Of a DNA stretch of 64,000 nucleotides, positions 21,391-33,116 are shown piece after piece (the stretch's first letter is position 1; every line of letters starts with the position of its first letter). Under the pieces are notes generated by a model, which was given only the letters and a program-made list of their open reading frames with translations, was not told the origin of the DNA and made no database searches. This stretch comes from Locusta migratoria. Its lineage: Eukaryota > Arthropoda > Insecta > Orthoptera > Acrididae. The stretch lies in contig CM048745.1 in NCBI GenBank assembly GCA_026315105.1, forward strand, positions 543,526,758 to 543,590,757, given 5' to 3'. The translations under genes and the position numbers were made by a program.

Positions 21391-24300
21391 CCCATGAACC
21401 ATAGACATTGCCGAGGTGGGGTGGCTTGCGTGCCTCAACGATACAAATAGCCGTACCGTAGGTGCAACCACAGCGGAGGGGTATCTGTGGAGAGGCCAGA
21501 CAAACGTGTGCTTCCTGAAGAGAGGCAGCAGCCCTTTCAGTAGTTACAGGGGCAACAGTCTGGATGATTGACTGAGCTGGTCTTGTAACATCAGCTAATG
21601 TGGCTTTGCCTCACAGCTACTGCGAACGGCTGAAAGCAAGGGGAAACTACAGCCGTTACCTTTCCTGAGGACATGCAGCTCTACTGTATGAACATATGAT
21701 GATGGCATCCTCTTGGGTAAAATATTCCGGAGGTAAAATAGTCCCCCATTCGGATCTCCGGGCGGGGAATACTCAGGAGGATGTGATCATCAGGAAAGAT
21801 AATACTGGCATTCTAGGGGTCGGAGCGTGGAATGTTAGATCCCTTAATAGAGTAGGAAAATTAGAAAATTTAAAAAGGGAAATGGATAGGTTGAAGTTAG
21901 ATATAGTAGGGATTAGTGAAGTTCGGTGGCAGGATGAACAGGATTTCTGGTCAGGTGAGTACAGGATTATGAATACAAAATCAATTGGGGGTATCACAGC
22001 AGTAGGATTGATAATGAATAAGAAAATAGGAATGCGGGTAAACTACTATGACCAGCACAGTGATGGCATTATCATTGTCAAGATAGATACGAAGCCAACA
22101 CCGACAACAGTAGTACAGCTTTATATGCCAACTAGCTCTGCCGATGATGAGGAAATCGAAGAAATATATGAGGAACTAAAGGAAATTATTCAGACAATTA
22201 AGGGAGAGGAAAACTTAATTGTTATGGGAGACTGGAATTCGGTAGTAGGACAAGGAAGGGAAGGGAAGATAGTAGGTGAATATGGTCTGGGCAAAAGGAA
22301 TGAAAGAGGAAGGCGCCTGGTAGAATTTTGCACGGAACATAATTTAGTTATAACAAACACCTGGTTCAAGAATACAAAAGAAGGTTGTATACGTGGAAGA
22401 GACCAGGAGACACCGGGAGATACCAGATAGATTTTATAATGGTAAGACATAGATTTCGGAACCAGGTTTTACAGTGTAAGACATACCCAGGGGCAGATAT
22501 AGACTCTGACCATAACTTGTTGGTTATGAATTGTAGGCTGAAACTGAAGAAACTACAAAAAGGTAGGAAAATAAGGAGATGGGACCTGGATAAATTGAAG
22601 GAACCTGAGGTTCTTAAGAATTTCAGAGGGAGCTTTAGGCAACAATTGACAGAAACAAGGGAAAAAAAACAGTAGAGAGGAATGGGTAAAATTGAGAGAT
22701 GAAATAGTGAAAGTAGCAGAGGACAAAATAGGTAGGAAGGCAAGACCTACAAAAAATCCTTGGATATCACAGGTGATACTAAAGTTAATCGATGAAAGGA
22801 GAAAATATAAAAATGCAGTAAATGAAACAGGCAAAATGGAGTACAGACGACTAAGAAATGACATTGACAGGAAGTGCAAAATGGCTAAGCAGGAGTGGCT
22901 AGAAGGCAAATTCAAGGATGTAGAAGAATGTATAAATAGGGGAAAAATAGATACAGCCTACAGGAAAATAAAAGAAACATTTGGAGATAAGAAAAACAGC
23001 TCTATGAATATCTAGGGCACGGATGGAAAACCAGTTCTCAGCAAAGAAGGGAACGCTGATAGGTGGAAAGAGTATATAGAGGGGCTCTACAAAGGAAATG
23101 AACTTCGAGACAATATTGTAGGAAGGGAAGAGGATGTAGATGAAGATGAAATAGGAGATACTGTACTGAGAGAAGAATTTGACAGAGCCCTGAAAGACCT
23201 AAGTCGAAACAAGGCCCCTGAAGTAGATGATATTCCCTCAGAGCTACTGAAGTCTCTGGGAGAATCAGCCATGACAAAATTGTTTCACCTGGTGTGTAAG
23301 ATGTATGAGACAGGCGAAGTACCCTCAGACTTTAAGAAAAATGTTATAATCCCCATTCCAAAGAAAGCAGGTGTAGACAGGTGTGAAAACTACAGAACCA
23401 TCAGTTTAATAAGTCATGGTAGCAAAATATTAACACGAATTATATACAGAAGGATGGAAAAACTGGTAGAAGCCGACCTCGGGGAACATCAGTTTGAGTT
23501 CAGGAGAAATGTAGGAACTCGGGAGGCAATACTCACTTTACGGCTTATCCTAGAAGATAGATTAAGAAAAGGCAAACCTACATTTCTAGCTTTTGTAGAT
23601 TTGGAGAAGGCTTTTGACAATGTTGATTGGAATAAACTCTTTCAAATTCTGAAGCAAGCAGGAGTAAAATATACGGAGCGTAAGGTTATTTACAACTTGT
23701 ACAAAAACCAGACAGCGGTTGAAGGGCATGAAAGGGAAGCATCAGTTGGGAAGGGAGTAAGACAGGGTTGTAGCCTTTCTCCTATGTTATTCAATTTGTA
23801 CATCGAGCAGGCGGTGAAGGAAAGCAAGGAAAAATTTGGAATAGGGATTAAAGTTCAGGGGGAAGAAATAAAAACATTGCGTTTTGCTGATGACATTGTA
23901 ATTCTGTCAGAGACAGCAAAGGACCTGGAAGAGCAATTGAACGGAATGGACAGGGTGCTGAAAGGTGCATATAAGATGAACATTAACAAGAGCAAAACTA
24001 GGGTAATGGAGTAGTGTAAGGAAATCAGGTGATTCTGAAGGAATTAGATTGGGAAACGAAGCAATAAAGGAGGTAGATGAGTTTTGTTACTTGGGCAGTA
24101 AAATAACAAATGATGGTCGCAGTACAGAGGATATAAAATGCAGAACGGCAATGGGTAGAAAAGCATTTTTGAAAAAGAGAAATTTGTTAACATCGAATAT
24201 TGATTTAAGCCTAAGGAAGTCCTTTCTGAGGACATTTGTATGGAGTGTTGCCTTGTATGGGAGTGAGACATGGACGATAAGCAGTGCGGACAGGAAGAGG

Positions 24301-24662
24301 ATAGAGACTTTTGAAATATGGTGCTACAGAAGAATGCTGAAGATTAGGTGGGTGGATCGCGTAACTAATGAGGAGGTACTGAACAGAATTGGGGAGAAAA
24401 GAAATTTCTGGCATACCTTGACTAAAAGAAGGGATAGATTGGTGGGACACATTCTTAGACATCAAGGAATTGTGAATTTAACATTAGAAGGAAGTGTGTG
24501 GGGTAAAAATCGCAGAGGAAGAGCAAGAGATGGATACAGTAAGCAGATTCAGACAGATGTAGGTTGCCGTTCTTATGTGGAGATGAAGAGGCTTGCTCAG
24601 AATAGGGTATTGTGGAGAGCTGCATCAAACCAGTCTCCGGACTGAAGACAACAACAACAACA
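21391..24662 (+). mobile_element. Full-length RTE-type LINE, frame-broken
   Basis: A 3.3-kb element begins CCCATGAACCATAGACATTG and ends in the repeated CAACAACAAC tail after GCATCAAACCAGTCTCCGGA. An 8-bp duplication ACTCTTAT flanks it (21383-21390 and 24663-24670). It has a 5' UTR of about 300 nt, an endonuclease, an RT and the RTE-type C-terminal domain. The compact single-ORF layout, short tandem 3' tail and RT motifs fit the RTE clade. Fragments of the same family lie at 43919-44989 and 56408-56945. Confidence 0.88.
21696..24645 (+). pseudogene. RTE endonuclease-reverse transcriptase, disrupted
   Basis: The coding region is split by at least two frameshifts and several stops. Endonuclease motifs include WNVRSLN, ISEVRW, MGDWNSVVGQ near 22230 and SDHNLLV near 22510 (after a frameshift near 22400). 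The RT reads from about 23200, with NYRTISLISHGSKILT, the catalytic FVDLEKAFDNVDW near 23600, GVRQGCSLSPMLFNLYIE near 23755 and RFADDIVILSE near 23885. A stop at 24012-24014 and a frame change separate the C-terminal domain (24049-24645; YLGSKI, SETWTI, VGHILRH). Catalytic residues are present, but the protein cannot be made as one piece. Confidence 0.85.
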
Positions 24663-24892
24663 ACTCTTATTTTTAAATTGTTCATGAAATATCAAATTAT
24701 GTGCTTTCATTATTACATTTATTTCGCAGTTTTATTTACTGACTGACACAATCGTTACTACCTTCCACAGGTGCACAAAATTCGGGCTGATAAGTATCAC
24801 AGAAACACCGAAAGCAGAGAATATTGCAGCAATTACTAAAGCATTAACATAAAAATGGCTATGAAAGCATTTAATTATGCACAATCAGTGAC

Positions 24893-25170
24893 CGCAAATT
24901 TTGCAAAAAAGTTCAGAGTAGGATTTGAACAGAGGCCGTGTGCATGGCAGAGAAGCACCTTGCCGGCTGCACCATGCCGACTCACTTGCAGATGGTGCCA
25001 GTGTACTGCTATAAAAGTTACGCGCGGGAATTTGATCTCGATTTTCGTGGAAACCAAGGCGAATTGGAAAAACATCCTTTTAGCTTGGTGAGAAATTCCC
25101 TCACAAAATATCTGCGACCCATCTAAATCCATTTGCACCGTTCTTGGTGTTCCCCTTGAAAGTGGCAGCT
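24893..25170 (-). mobile_element. Repeat family E, copy 2 (tRNA-like SINE)
   Basis: This is the inverted counterpart of 20958-21236 with roughly two-thirds identity by eye. On the minus strand it carries GTGCAGCCGGCAAGGTGCTT and a B-box-like GTTCAAATCC. The two copies stand on either side of the RTE LINE. Confidence 0.6.
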
Positions 25171-25581
25171 ACTACGAGATGTCGGTGCCGACACTCTGAA
25201 TACCATGAAATACAGTGATATTTCTGAGATTATCCTGCACTTTTTACATCGATGACGTATCTTCTACAGCATGTTATAAACAGCCAGCTGAAGGTAGAGG
25301 CAAATGAAGAAAGAAAATATCCGCTATCATGTTGACTCCCACGAACAATGTTACTGCGTTGCTAAGAAGCCAGTTGGCGACATGCTAATGACTAACTGCG
25401 ACTGAATTTTTGTAACGTTCGTAGAAGCTATTCAATCATCATTACACTTGATAACTGGACATGAAAATTGGAAGCGAAAATCCGTCTTTAACCAATCAAA
25501 TTTTATTATTGAAATTTATTAAACATTCTTACGACTTTATAGTTGCCAGACTCCTTATCATAGATAATTATTACTGGATGA
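25171..25581. other. No gene seen
   Basis: Short non-coding stretch between two repeats, with no recognisable motif. Confidence 0.45.
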
Positions 25582-25593
25582 TGTCAGCACATA

Positions 25594-25734
25594 AAATTCA
25601 AATGTTAAAATTTTTGTAGAGCTTATGGGACTTCACTAAGGGGTCATCAGTCCCTAAACTTACAAACTACTTATGAACAAGCTAATGTAGACTGTGACTG
25701 GCGTGCCGCAGACCGCTTGGCTACCGCGGCCGCC
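25594..25734 (-). mobile_element. SINE, type A, internally deleted
   Basis: The common body (AGTTTGTAAGTTTAGGGACT) joins directly to the 5' head on the minus strand. The B-box part and the CATGGATATTTGTGCC-type linker are missing. A 12-bp perfect duplication TGTCAGCACATA flanks it (25582-25593 and 25735-25746). Confidence 0.9.
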
Positions 25735-25746
25735 TGTCAGCACATA

Positions 25747-26421
25747 TTTAATAGATAGTGTGCACTGTGATCCTTGGGCAGTCGTCTTAATGGAGCATCC
25801 TGCTTATTTCGAGTACGTGGCTGGAAATACCCGTTCGATACAAGTATGTATGTCAATATGTAGTGGGGTGTAATTTTCCTGCAAGGTTGCAGATGACACT
25901 GAAGGTTTCGTTCCCGAATTAGGACATTCGTATCCTTCGCACCCTCGGGTACTTTTTCTTCCCAAATAATGAGCACAGTATGTGGACGTGTCGAGGAAGC
26001 AGAGGAAGTACGTGCTCCTGAAGGCGGTTCCTCCAGGAAGAGGCAATTAGGTGGTACTGAGAGTACTAGCAATGCCAGCAGCTTGGGCGCTCAATTTTTT
26101 GTTGAACTGCTACCACGCTGTCCTGATAATAAATTTTGTAACTGGGACCACGTTCTCTTCCGAGGATATCGTCCCAGAAATATAAAGGTTCCAATCCTCT
26201 ACTTGCGACTAAGGTATACGGGGTGTTTGCCTTTGTTGTAAGGCATATGCCGGAACTGGTAAGCCACCCGCTTTGTTGGAAAAGGGAATTCCCATTCACC
26301 TATCAGTTTCTGTGACTATTGGCTTAATACAGCTGCGACAATTTATGGCCCACTCCACTTAGTATGGAGAGTGAAAAGAATTATAAGAGTATCTTGAAGT
26401 TCAGGTGATTTTAATAGATAT
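25747..26421. other. No gene seen
   Basis: Open frames on both strands at 25737-26299 overlap each other and show no domain. CTCCTGAAGGCGGTTCCTCC near 26010 can form a small hairpin. Confidence 0.4.
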
Positions 26422-26428
26422 GGGAGGC

Positions 26429-26623
26429 GACGATGGAATGGCCGAGTGCTCTAAGGCGCCTTGCTGCGGAGCGCGTGGTTGCTCCACGACGGAGGTTCCA
26501 GTTCTCTCGCGGGCATGGATGTGTGTCTTGTCCTTAGGCTAGTTTAAGTAGTTTGTAAGTCTGGAGACTGATAACCTTATTAGTGAAGTACCATATATTT
26601 ACAGGTATTGAACATCCGAAGGA
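26429..26623 (+). mobile_element. tRNA-derived SINE, type B head
   Basis: The head GAATGGCCGAGTGCTCTAAG is followed by GGTTGCTCCACGACGGAGGT and GCATGGATGTGTGTCTTGTC, then the common body. The B box has decayed (GGTTCCAGTTC). A 7-bp GGGAGGC repeat flanks it (26422-26428 and 26624-26630). Confidence 0.78.
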
Positions 26624-26630
26624 GGGAGGC

Positions 26631-27215
26631 TATCCATTTCGTGTTAGATAATGGTCGGATCAAGAAGACAGTGAGACGTTGTGCCAACACACAGTGTACT
26701 ATTTTCGAATAGTACCAAGGACATCGGAACACATAACGGCCCCATGCCACGGATTGATCACCATTAGCTAGTGGCGCAATCTCTCATTGGATAGTTGTGG
26801 AGAGGATTGGAATTTTATGCAAGTCATTGATGCATAGACAAATGATAAAAGTCTTTACGCCACGACCCTTCCTGTCCATTCGGCCGTAAAAGTGAAGAGG
26901 AACATTTGGCTTACCCGGACTGTCAAAAGTCAAGTAAAGACCATGCTCACCGTTACTTAGCTCAGGTATCCCAGTAAAGAAGGTACATCCACAAGGGCTC
27001 GGCCTTTGAGAGTTCACTGATCCGCTGACAGATGACTTTATTCGCCATCCTGCAAATAGGAGAACAGGATAAATAATTAAAAGTTGTTTCTGAGTCAAGA
27101 GTTATTGGAAAATGAACTTGGCAGTCACAATACGAATAGGCTTATGTGGATAATAAATTATCCATTGATATGTGGATAATTTATAAACGTTTTGAATTAT
27201 CGTAATCCGGAAAGT
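26631..27215. other. No gene seen
   Basis: The minus-strand frame at 26784-27098 has no known motif. Nothing else is supported. Confidence 0.4.
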
Positions 27216-27880
27216 ATAAAGGCTGTTCACATAAAAGGCACGAAACGACATAGTGGGTATAATTGAAGTCTTTATTCAGAATTCATCACCTGACCACAAG
27301 GATTGCGTGCTCACAGAATTCCTGTGCTGTGCCTAGAACCAGTCCTCTACCGTGTACCTCAGTTCGTCGTCCGAGTTGAAACGCTTTCCTTTGAGATGTT
27401 TTTCTAGCGGACCAAACAGATGGAAGTCACAGGGTGACGTGTCCAGACTGTAAGACGGATGCTGAAGGTGCTCCCACTTGAACTCAATTTACCCTGGAGA
27501 CGCGTGGAGGCGCGATATCATGGAACAGAATCACGCCCTCCGTGATTTCTGAGAATTGTCCAAAGAACAATCCTGGACGGTTAATTATAAATATTCCTTG
27601 ATATTAATTTTAATTCCTATGGTCTTAATGGTCTTCCGTAGGCTACGGAGTGTCTCACTGTAGTCCTCACTGTTAATGGGTTTGTGTTCGAGGAATTCTA
27701 TGAGTATCGGACCTCGACGTCGTAAAAGACGGTGACCAAACCCTTGGCTGCTGAGAGCACAGTCTTTAAGTTTTTAGAGGAAGGTTATGACTCATGCTTC
27801 GCTTTCCTAGACGTCGCACTACGTTATCCCAAAGCGGCATTGTCAGATTTGAACCGATTTGGAAGTTACGACGATTCGTA
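27216..27880 (-). mobile_element. Decayed mariner-like element, copy 1
   Basis: The plus-strand left end (GGCTGTTCACATAAAAGGCA, then CGAAACGACATAGTGGGTAT) parallels the left end of the copy at 46193. Inside, matching segments read on the minus strand as a heavily mutated mariner transposase, for example around the GTCGTCCGAGTTGAA segment shared with 46372. No long frame survives. The right boundary is approximate. Confidence 0.65.
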
Positions 27881-27914
27881 CCATTTGATCTGACCATGTT
27901 ATGAATGGTAGTAG

Positions 27915-28190
27915 AACATATTTATGGTACATGAAGTTCAGAACTTAAATAACAATCAGCCAAAGTCATTCGACGCAACTGTCAAAAATTCTCGAGAAAA
28001 TCTAATTTGAAATTTTGTAAGTACATTGAGTTAACTATAATTAAAACTATTATTGCATCATCTGTCCGCGTGACTTATGCGGTAGCGTTGTTGCCTTTCA
28101 AGTCTTGGGTCCGTGGTTTGAATCCAGCTGTGACAGTTTTTTTTTCTATCTTTTTCGTTCTGTTCAGATACTTACACGATTTTAATATCT
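27915..28190 (+). mobile_element. Repeat family G, copy 1, with tRNA-like segment
   Basis: It begins with TTTATGGTACATGAAGTTCA, which is found inverted at about 31160-31190. It continues to a tRNA-like segment at 28060-28135 with B-box-like GGTTTGAATCC and a GTGACAG end followed by T's. The same order occurs in the inverted copy at 31000-31200. Confidence 0.55.
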
Positions 28191-28604
28191 AATGGTAAGT
28201 TTTACGAATTTTATTTATTCGTATTATTCTACGTTTTATAAAAAGTTATTAATATTAATGGTTTCAGTAGAAAATCATAACAAGTTACATGTTTTACAGT
28301 ATTGTCTTCAGTATTACTTGACGACGCTTGTTTTTGATTGTGAAGAGCTTTGACGCTGTTTTTGGAAAGTCATCTCCATAGCTACAAATGGCTTTCCAAG
28401 CAACTAACCTACTCAACCATCATTTGAGGTGAAGATAATGTGTTCAGTTCGTCGACATACACATAAACCAAAACTGACACAACACGTGGGATTAGAAGTG
28501 CCAAAATGTTTTGTATAACTGAATTTGAAATAGTGTAAATTTGTTTACACGCTTCATGGAGTTATTCCCCGCACTCTATCCCGTGAAAATTATTTTTTTC
28601 CGTG

Positions 28605-30240
28605 TTTTCTACATCTGCATCTGCATCTTCCGTAAGGTGCGTGGCGGAGGGTACACTGTACCACTACTAGGCATTTCCTTTCCTATTCCACTCCCAAATA
28701 GAACGAGGAAAAGAAGACTGACTATACGCCTCCATAAGAGCCCTAATTTCTGTTATCTTGTCTTTGTGATCACTACGCGAAATATAAGTAGACGTCAGGA
28801 AGATCGTACTGCACTCAGCTTCAAATTCCGGCCCTCTAAATTTCCTCTACAGAAATTCACGAAAAGAAGTCGTTTTTCTTACAACGATACCCAATTGAGT
28901 TCCCGGAGCATTTCCGTGACACTCGCGCATAGATCGAACCTACAAGTAATAAACCTAGCTGCTCGCCTCTGAACTGCTTCTATGTCTTCCTTTAAACTGA
29001 TCTGCTCCGGGTCCCAAACACTTGAGCACTACTTAAGGCGTGGTCGTACAAGCGTTATATACGCTTTACAGATGAAGTTCATCTTCAAAAAATTGTCCCA
29101 ATAAAACGAAGTCGGATGTCCGCCTTACTCACAACTGCACTTACATGTTCGTTCGATTTCATATCGCTCTGCAATGTTACGCCTAGATATTTGAACGACG
29201 CGACTGCCTCAAGAAGCTCACTACTAATGCTGTACTGGATAATTATGGGATTGTTTTTCCTACTCATGCGCAGCATTTTACATTTTTCTACATTGAGAGC
29301 TAACTGCCATTCTTCGCACCAACTAGAGATTTTTTCTAAGTCATCCTGTCTGCTACTGCAGTCAATTAAAGACGACGTCATTCCATACACCACAGCATCA
29401 CCAGCAAACAGCCGCTAATTACAAGTTTGTCCATCAGATCATTTATATAGATAGAAAATAATAGCGGTCCTATCACACTCCCCTGTTGCACGCCTGACGA
29501 TACACTCATATCTGATGAACACTCGCCGTCGAGAACGTTCTATTACTTAGGAAGTCTTCTAGCCAGTCACAAATCTGTGAACCTGTTCCATAAGCTCGTA
29601 CGTTCGTTAGCAGTCTGCAGTGTGGCACCGCGTCAAACGCCGTTTTTGAAGTCGAGGAAGACACAATCCACCTGTTGCCTACACCCATGGCTCTCAATAT
29701 GTCATGTGAGAAAAGGGCAAGCTGAGTTTCACATGAACGATGTTTCCTAAACCCGTGCTGATTCGTGGAAAGAAACTTTTGCGTCTCAAGGAAATTTACC
29801 ATATTCCTCCAAAATTCTACAGCAAACTGATGTCAGTGATATGGCCTGTCATTACGTGGATCAGTTCTCTTTCCATTCTTATAATAGGGAGTCAGCTGCG
29901 TTTTTTTTTCCAGTCACTAGGAACTTTGCGCTGTATTAAAGGTTCGCGAAGGGGCCCAATGCCGAAGAATACTCTTTGCGAAACCGAACTGGTATGCCAT
30001 CCGGACCAGCAAACTTTTACGTATTTAGCTCTTTCAGCTGCTTCTCTAGACTGGAAATACGTATTAATATGTCCTCCATTTCCGAATGGTGGTACATTTG
30101 TGCGGTCCTCCTGCGTGAAATATTTTTTAAAGGTTAAATTTAGAATTTCAGCTTTCCGTTTGCTTTCTTCTATTACTGCGCCGGAACGATCAACGAGTGA
30201 CTGGGGAGTGGGCTTTGACACGCTTATCGATTTTACATAG
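28605..30240 (-). mobile_element. Jockey-like LINE remnant, minus strand
   Basis: The 3' end at the left shows the ACATCTGCATCTGCATC run typical of this family's tail. Rightwards on the minus strand one reads the C-terminal region, then RT pieces: CEEWQLALNVEKCKML near 29330, a KTAFDAVPH catalytic segment near 29650, and HGFRKHRSCETQLALFSHD near 29760. Stops and indels break the frame, and the endonuclease is missing. It belongs to the same broad group as the copy at 14739 but is a different subfamily. Confidence 0.82.
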
Positions 30241-30419
30241 GACCAGAATTTTTTTGGGTTACGATGCTTATCACCCTAGCATGTGTGAGACCACATCAAA
30301 ATGGATGATTTCATATTTTATTTTTCAGTATTGCCACATATATGAAATTTGCCTTGTTTTCTTTATGTTATCTTCTTTCTAATTTAAATCATCATTATTG
30401 ACAACCTTTTATAAACTAT

Positions 30420-30995
30420 ATAAAACTCCAAAAAATACCGAGGAATTATTATTACTTCAGACTTAAACTGGAAAGAACACGTACGTAATGTCGTGGGAAA
30501 GGCGAAGCAAAGAATGCGTTTTATTGGCAGAACCCTAAACAGATGCAACAGAACTACTGAAAAGGCTGCATACACTGCACTTGTCCGTCCTTTTTTTATT
30601 AGTATTGCTGCCCAAAGTAGGATCCTTGGATCCTTATCAGGTGGGTTTGACAGAGGACATCAAAAGAGTCTAAATAAGAGCAGCTCGTTTCTTATTGTCA
30701 CGATACAGGAGAGACAGCGTTACGGAAATGATTATCGCTGTGGCGTGGGCTACTTACGAAACTACAATCGCCAAAATTCTCCTCCGAATGCGAAAATATA
30801 TTGTTGACTCCCAGTTACATAGGTAGAAATGATCATCAGAATAAAATACGAGAAATCAGAGCTCTAACGGAGAGATTCAGATGTTCTTTCTTCGAGAATG
30901 GAATGGGAGATAAATAGCATAACGGTGGTTCGATGAACCCTCTGCCAGGCACTTAAAAGTGATTTGTAGAGTATCCCACGTAGATGTAGAATAAA
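30420..30995 (+). mobile_element. Jockey-like LINE 3' fragment
   Basis: The C-terminal RT region and 3' UTR match 15930-16526 closely (GGCAGAACCCTAAACAGATG; the closing GATTTGTAGAGTATCCCACG, then TAGATGTAGAAT). It is severely 5' truncated and has an indel near 30600. Confidence 0.85.
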
Positions 30996-30999
30996 GATT

Positions 31000-31405
31000 T
31001 AAAAAAAGATCTGTCACGGTGGGATTCGAACCATTTACCCCAAAGCTGGAACTCAATGACGCTATCAACTATTATTTTTCTTTGCGCTCTATGGGCAGTT
31101 CTGGTCCTTGCAGTCGCTGATCTTGTTTGTTCGTTTCGGTTCGACGTGTTCTTACTTCAGCAAGTTCTGAACTTCATGTACCATAAATAAATAAAAAATC
31201 GCACTGACGTGTTTTACGGCACACTTTAGATTAGTTTTATAAGTTTTTGCAAACATTTTGGACCAAAATAATAATATAAATAATAATAAAAAATAATTAA
31301 TATGAATGTCTGAAATCCTTTTAGGAAAAAAATTTTGGTAGTGGCGGGTTCCGAACCACAGATCCTCAGCATCATAGTCCAACGCCTTGCCCACTACGCT
31401 ACAGC
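31000..31405 (-). mobile_element. Repeat family G, copy 2, with two tRNA-like segments
   Basis: On the minus strand there are two tRNA-like segments. One at about 31405-31325 has A-box-like TAGCGTAGTGGGCAAGG and B-box-like GGTTCGGAACC. The other at about 31070-31005 has GGTTCGAATCCCACCGTGAC. Between them lies the TATGGTACATGAAGTTCAGA motif shared with copy 1. Confidence 0.55.
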
Positions 31406-31465
31406 TACCAAGCAAAATCAAATTCCTTTATTTTTGTACTGTTGATGGCCGTTGGTAGCTGATGC

Positions 31466-31671
31466 TCAAAAATGTTCAAATGTTTGTAAATCTATCGGAC
31501 CAAACTGCGTGGTCGTCAGTCCGTAGCTTACAAACTACTTAAATCTAAGGAAAGTAACCTAAGGACAACACACACACCCATGCCCCAGGGAGGACTCGAA
31601 CCTCCACGGCGAGCAACAGCGCGATCCGCAGCGAGACGCTTTAGACCGCTCGGCTACTCCACCGCGACTAA
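31466..31671 (-). mobile_element. tRNA-derived SINE, type B head
   Basis: On the minus strand it has CGCGGTGGAGTAGCCGAG, GGTTCGAGTCC, a short TG run and the common body. CTGATGC occurs on both sides (31459-31465 and 31672-31678) and is a likely target duplication. Confidence 0.85.
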
Positions 31672-31916
31672 CTGATGCAAATATGGCATTTGTTTTTTGT
31701 AAACACTAAATTATCATTTATTGTACGAAGAACGACGTATTTTTGTTAATTCTTCAGTGCACCATTGCTTTGAAATAACAACGTGTAAGTGTAAAATCAT
31801 CAAATACGCAACGCAAGGTGCCTTATGCTAGAGAGCTGGGCGAGGAATGTCACGTGACATCTCCGAACGGCTGGTTTTCGTTAATTCGATGGAGGGTGTC
31901 AAATTTCCGTTATTTT

Positions 31917-32360
31917 GCAAATATGTGTAAAAAATACGAGAAATGACAAAAACATATGGGAGGTAAGTTGTAGAGAATTTTCTCCTCTACCAATTAGGTT
32001 ATTCAATTTTCGTGTCAGATGAACGGTTCGTTTGAAATTACAATTAAATTACAAACGGTTTTTTTATTACTGCCATATTTTTTGTCGGAAAATTTGAAAA
32101 AGGGAGGTTCTAGTCTCTGGCGGCCTACAATTATGTCTGTAAAATTTGGTGCTGATAGGTTGAACGGTTCGTCTTAAGTGGGAACACGTTACGGACAGAC
32201 GGACAGACAACAGACATACATCCCAAAATCGCCGTTATTTTTGCAAATATCTTTGAAACGCTACGAGATATGAAAAAAAACATAAGAGAGCAAAGTTGTA
32301 GAGAATTTTCTCCTCTACAAATTCGGTTATTCAATTTTCGTGTCAGATGAATAGTTAAGC
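31917..32360. repeat. Two direct copies of a ~100-bp segment
   Basis: Segments at about 31920-32030 and 32240-32355 share AGTTGTAGAGAATTTTCTCC, then TCTAC.AATT.GGTTATTC and AATTTTCGTGTCAGATGAA. They are about 320 bp apart in the same orientation. The origin is unknown; a decayed large transposon is possible. Confidence 0.75.
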
Positions 32361-32608
32361 CGTTATTTTCATTTACATTTCGAGCTGTCAAAAGACGATC
32401 GCAAAGACCCACTTTTAGTGTTACTACCGTAACCTAAAGTGGGCCACAAAGTTCTAAAATCCGATACTCACAAGCAGACAAGATTGTCCAAAAGGTGTTT
32501 CCTCAATGCAGTGGAACACTTTTCGTTCCAGAAAATAGTGAGGCAGTAGAACTCAGTGAATGAGCGGCAGAGGCTGCGACTGGCGGCGGTGTGTTGGTGT
32601 TTTGATCA

Positions 32609-32811
32609 AAATATCAAAATCAAATGTTTGTAAAGTCTATGGGACTTAACTACGGGGTCATCAGTCCCTAAACTTACAAACTACTTATGAACTACTTACG
32701 AACTAGGACGGCACAAATATCCATGCCCGAGGGGGGATTCGAACCCCCGACCGTAGTGGCCGTGCAGACCGCGACTGGAGCGCCTCAGTCTCCTCGGCCA
32801 CCGCGGCCGGC
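32609..32811 (-). mobile_element. tRNA-derived SINE, type A, next to the amylase promoter
   Basis: This is a complete copy on the minus strand with head GCCGGCCGCGGTGGCCGAGG, B-box-like GGGTTCGAATCCCCCC and the full body. A perfect 11-bp duplication TGTTTTGATCA flanks it (32598-32608 and 32812-32822). Its tRNA-like end lies about 85 bp upstream of the amylase TATA box, pointing away from the gene. Confidence 0.93.
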
Positions 32812-32895
32812 TGTTTTGATCACCACGTGTGTTTGCCATGACGCGGTTGGCGGCCTCGGCGCACGCGCCCCAGCTGCGCACACACCCCGGCGGCC

Positions 32896-32932
32896 TATAT
32901 AACCGCCGGCGCCAGCCGACCCGACGACATCA
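32896..32932 (+). promoter_or_regulatory. TATA box and presumed start site of the amylase gene
   Basis: TATATAA at 32896-32902 is flanked by GC-rich sequence. Transcription should start 25-35 bases on, around 32927-32932 (within GACATCACC). This leaves a leader of only about 14-19 nt before the ATG at 32946. An E-box-like CAGCTG (about 32872) and CACGTG (32824-32829) lie upstream. Confidence 0.7.
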
Positions 32933-32945
32933 CCCTCCGGTCGCC

Positions 32946-33116
32946 ATGATTGGTTTCCTGGTGTTCGCCGCGCTCGTAGCCTGCGCGCAGGCGCAGTGGG
33001 AGCCCAACGTGGTGGAGGGCCGCAGTGTCATGGTCCACCTGTTCGAGTGGAAGTGGACCGACATTGCCAACGAGTGCGAGACCTTCCTGTCGCCCAAGAA
33101 CTACGGTGGTGTCCAG
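32946..33116 (+). CDS. Amylase exon 1 (residues 1-57)
   Basis: It encodes MIGFLVFAALVACAQAQWEP: a signal peptide with predicted cleavage before Q17, so the mature protein would start with Gln as in other insect amylases. It then encodes VMVHLFEWKW, the first strand of the barrel. The donor CAG|GTGAGG is in phase 0. The ATG at 32946 is chosen because the upstream in-frame ATG would precede the TATA box. Confidence 0.95.
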
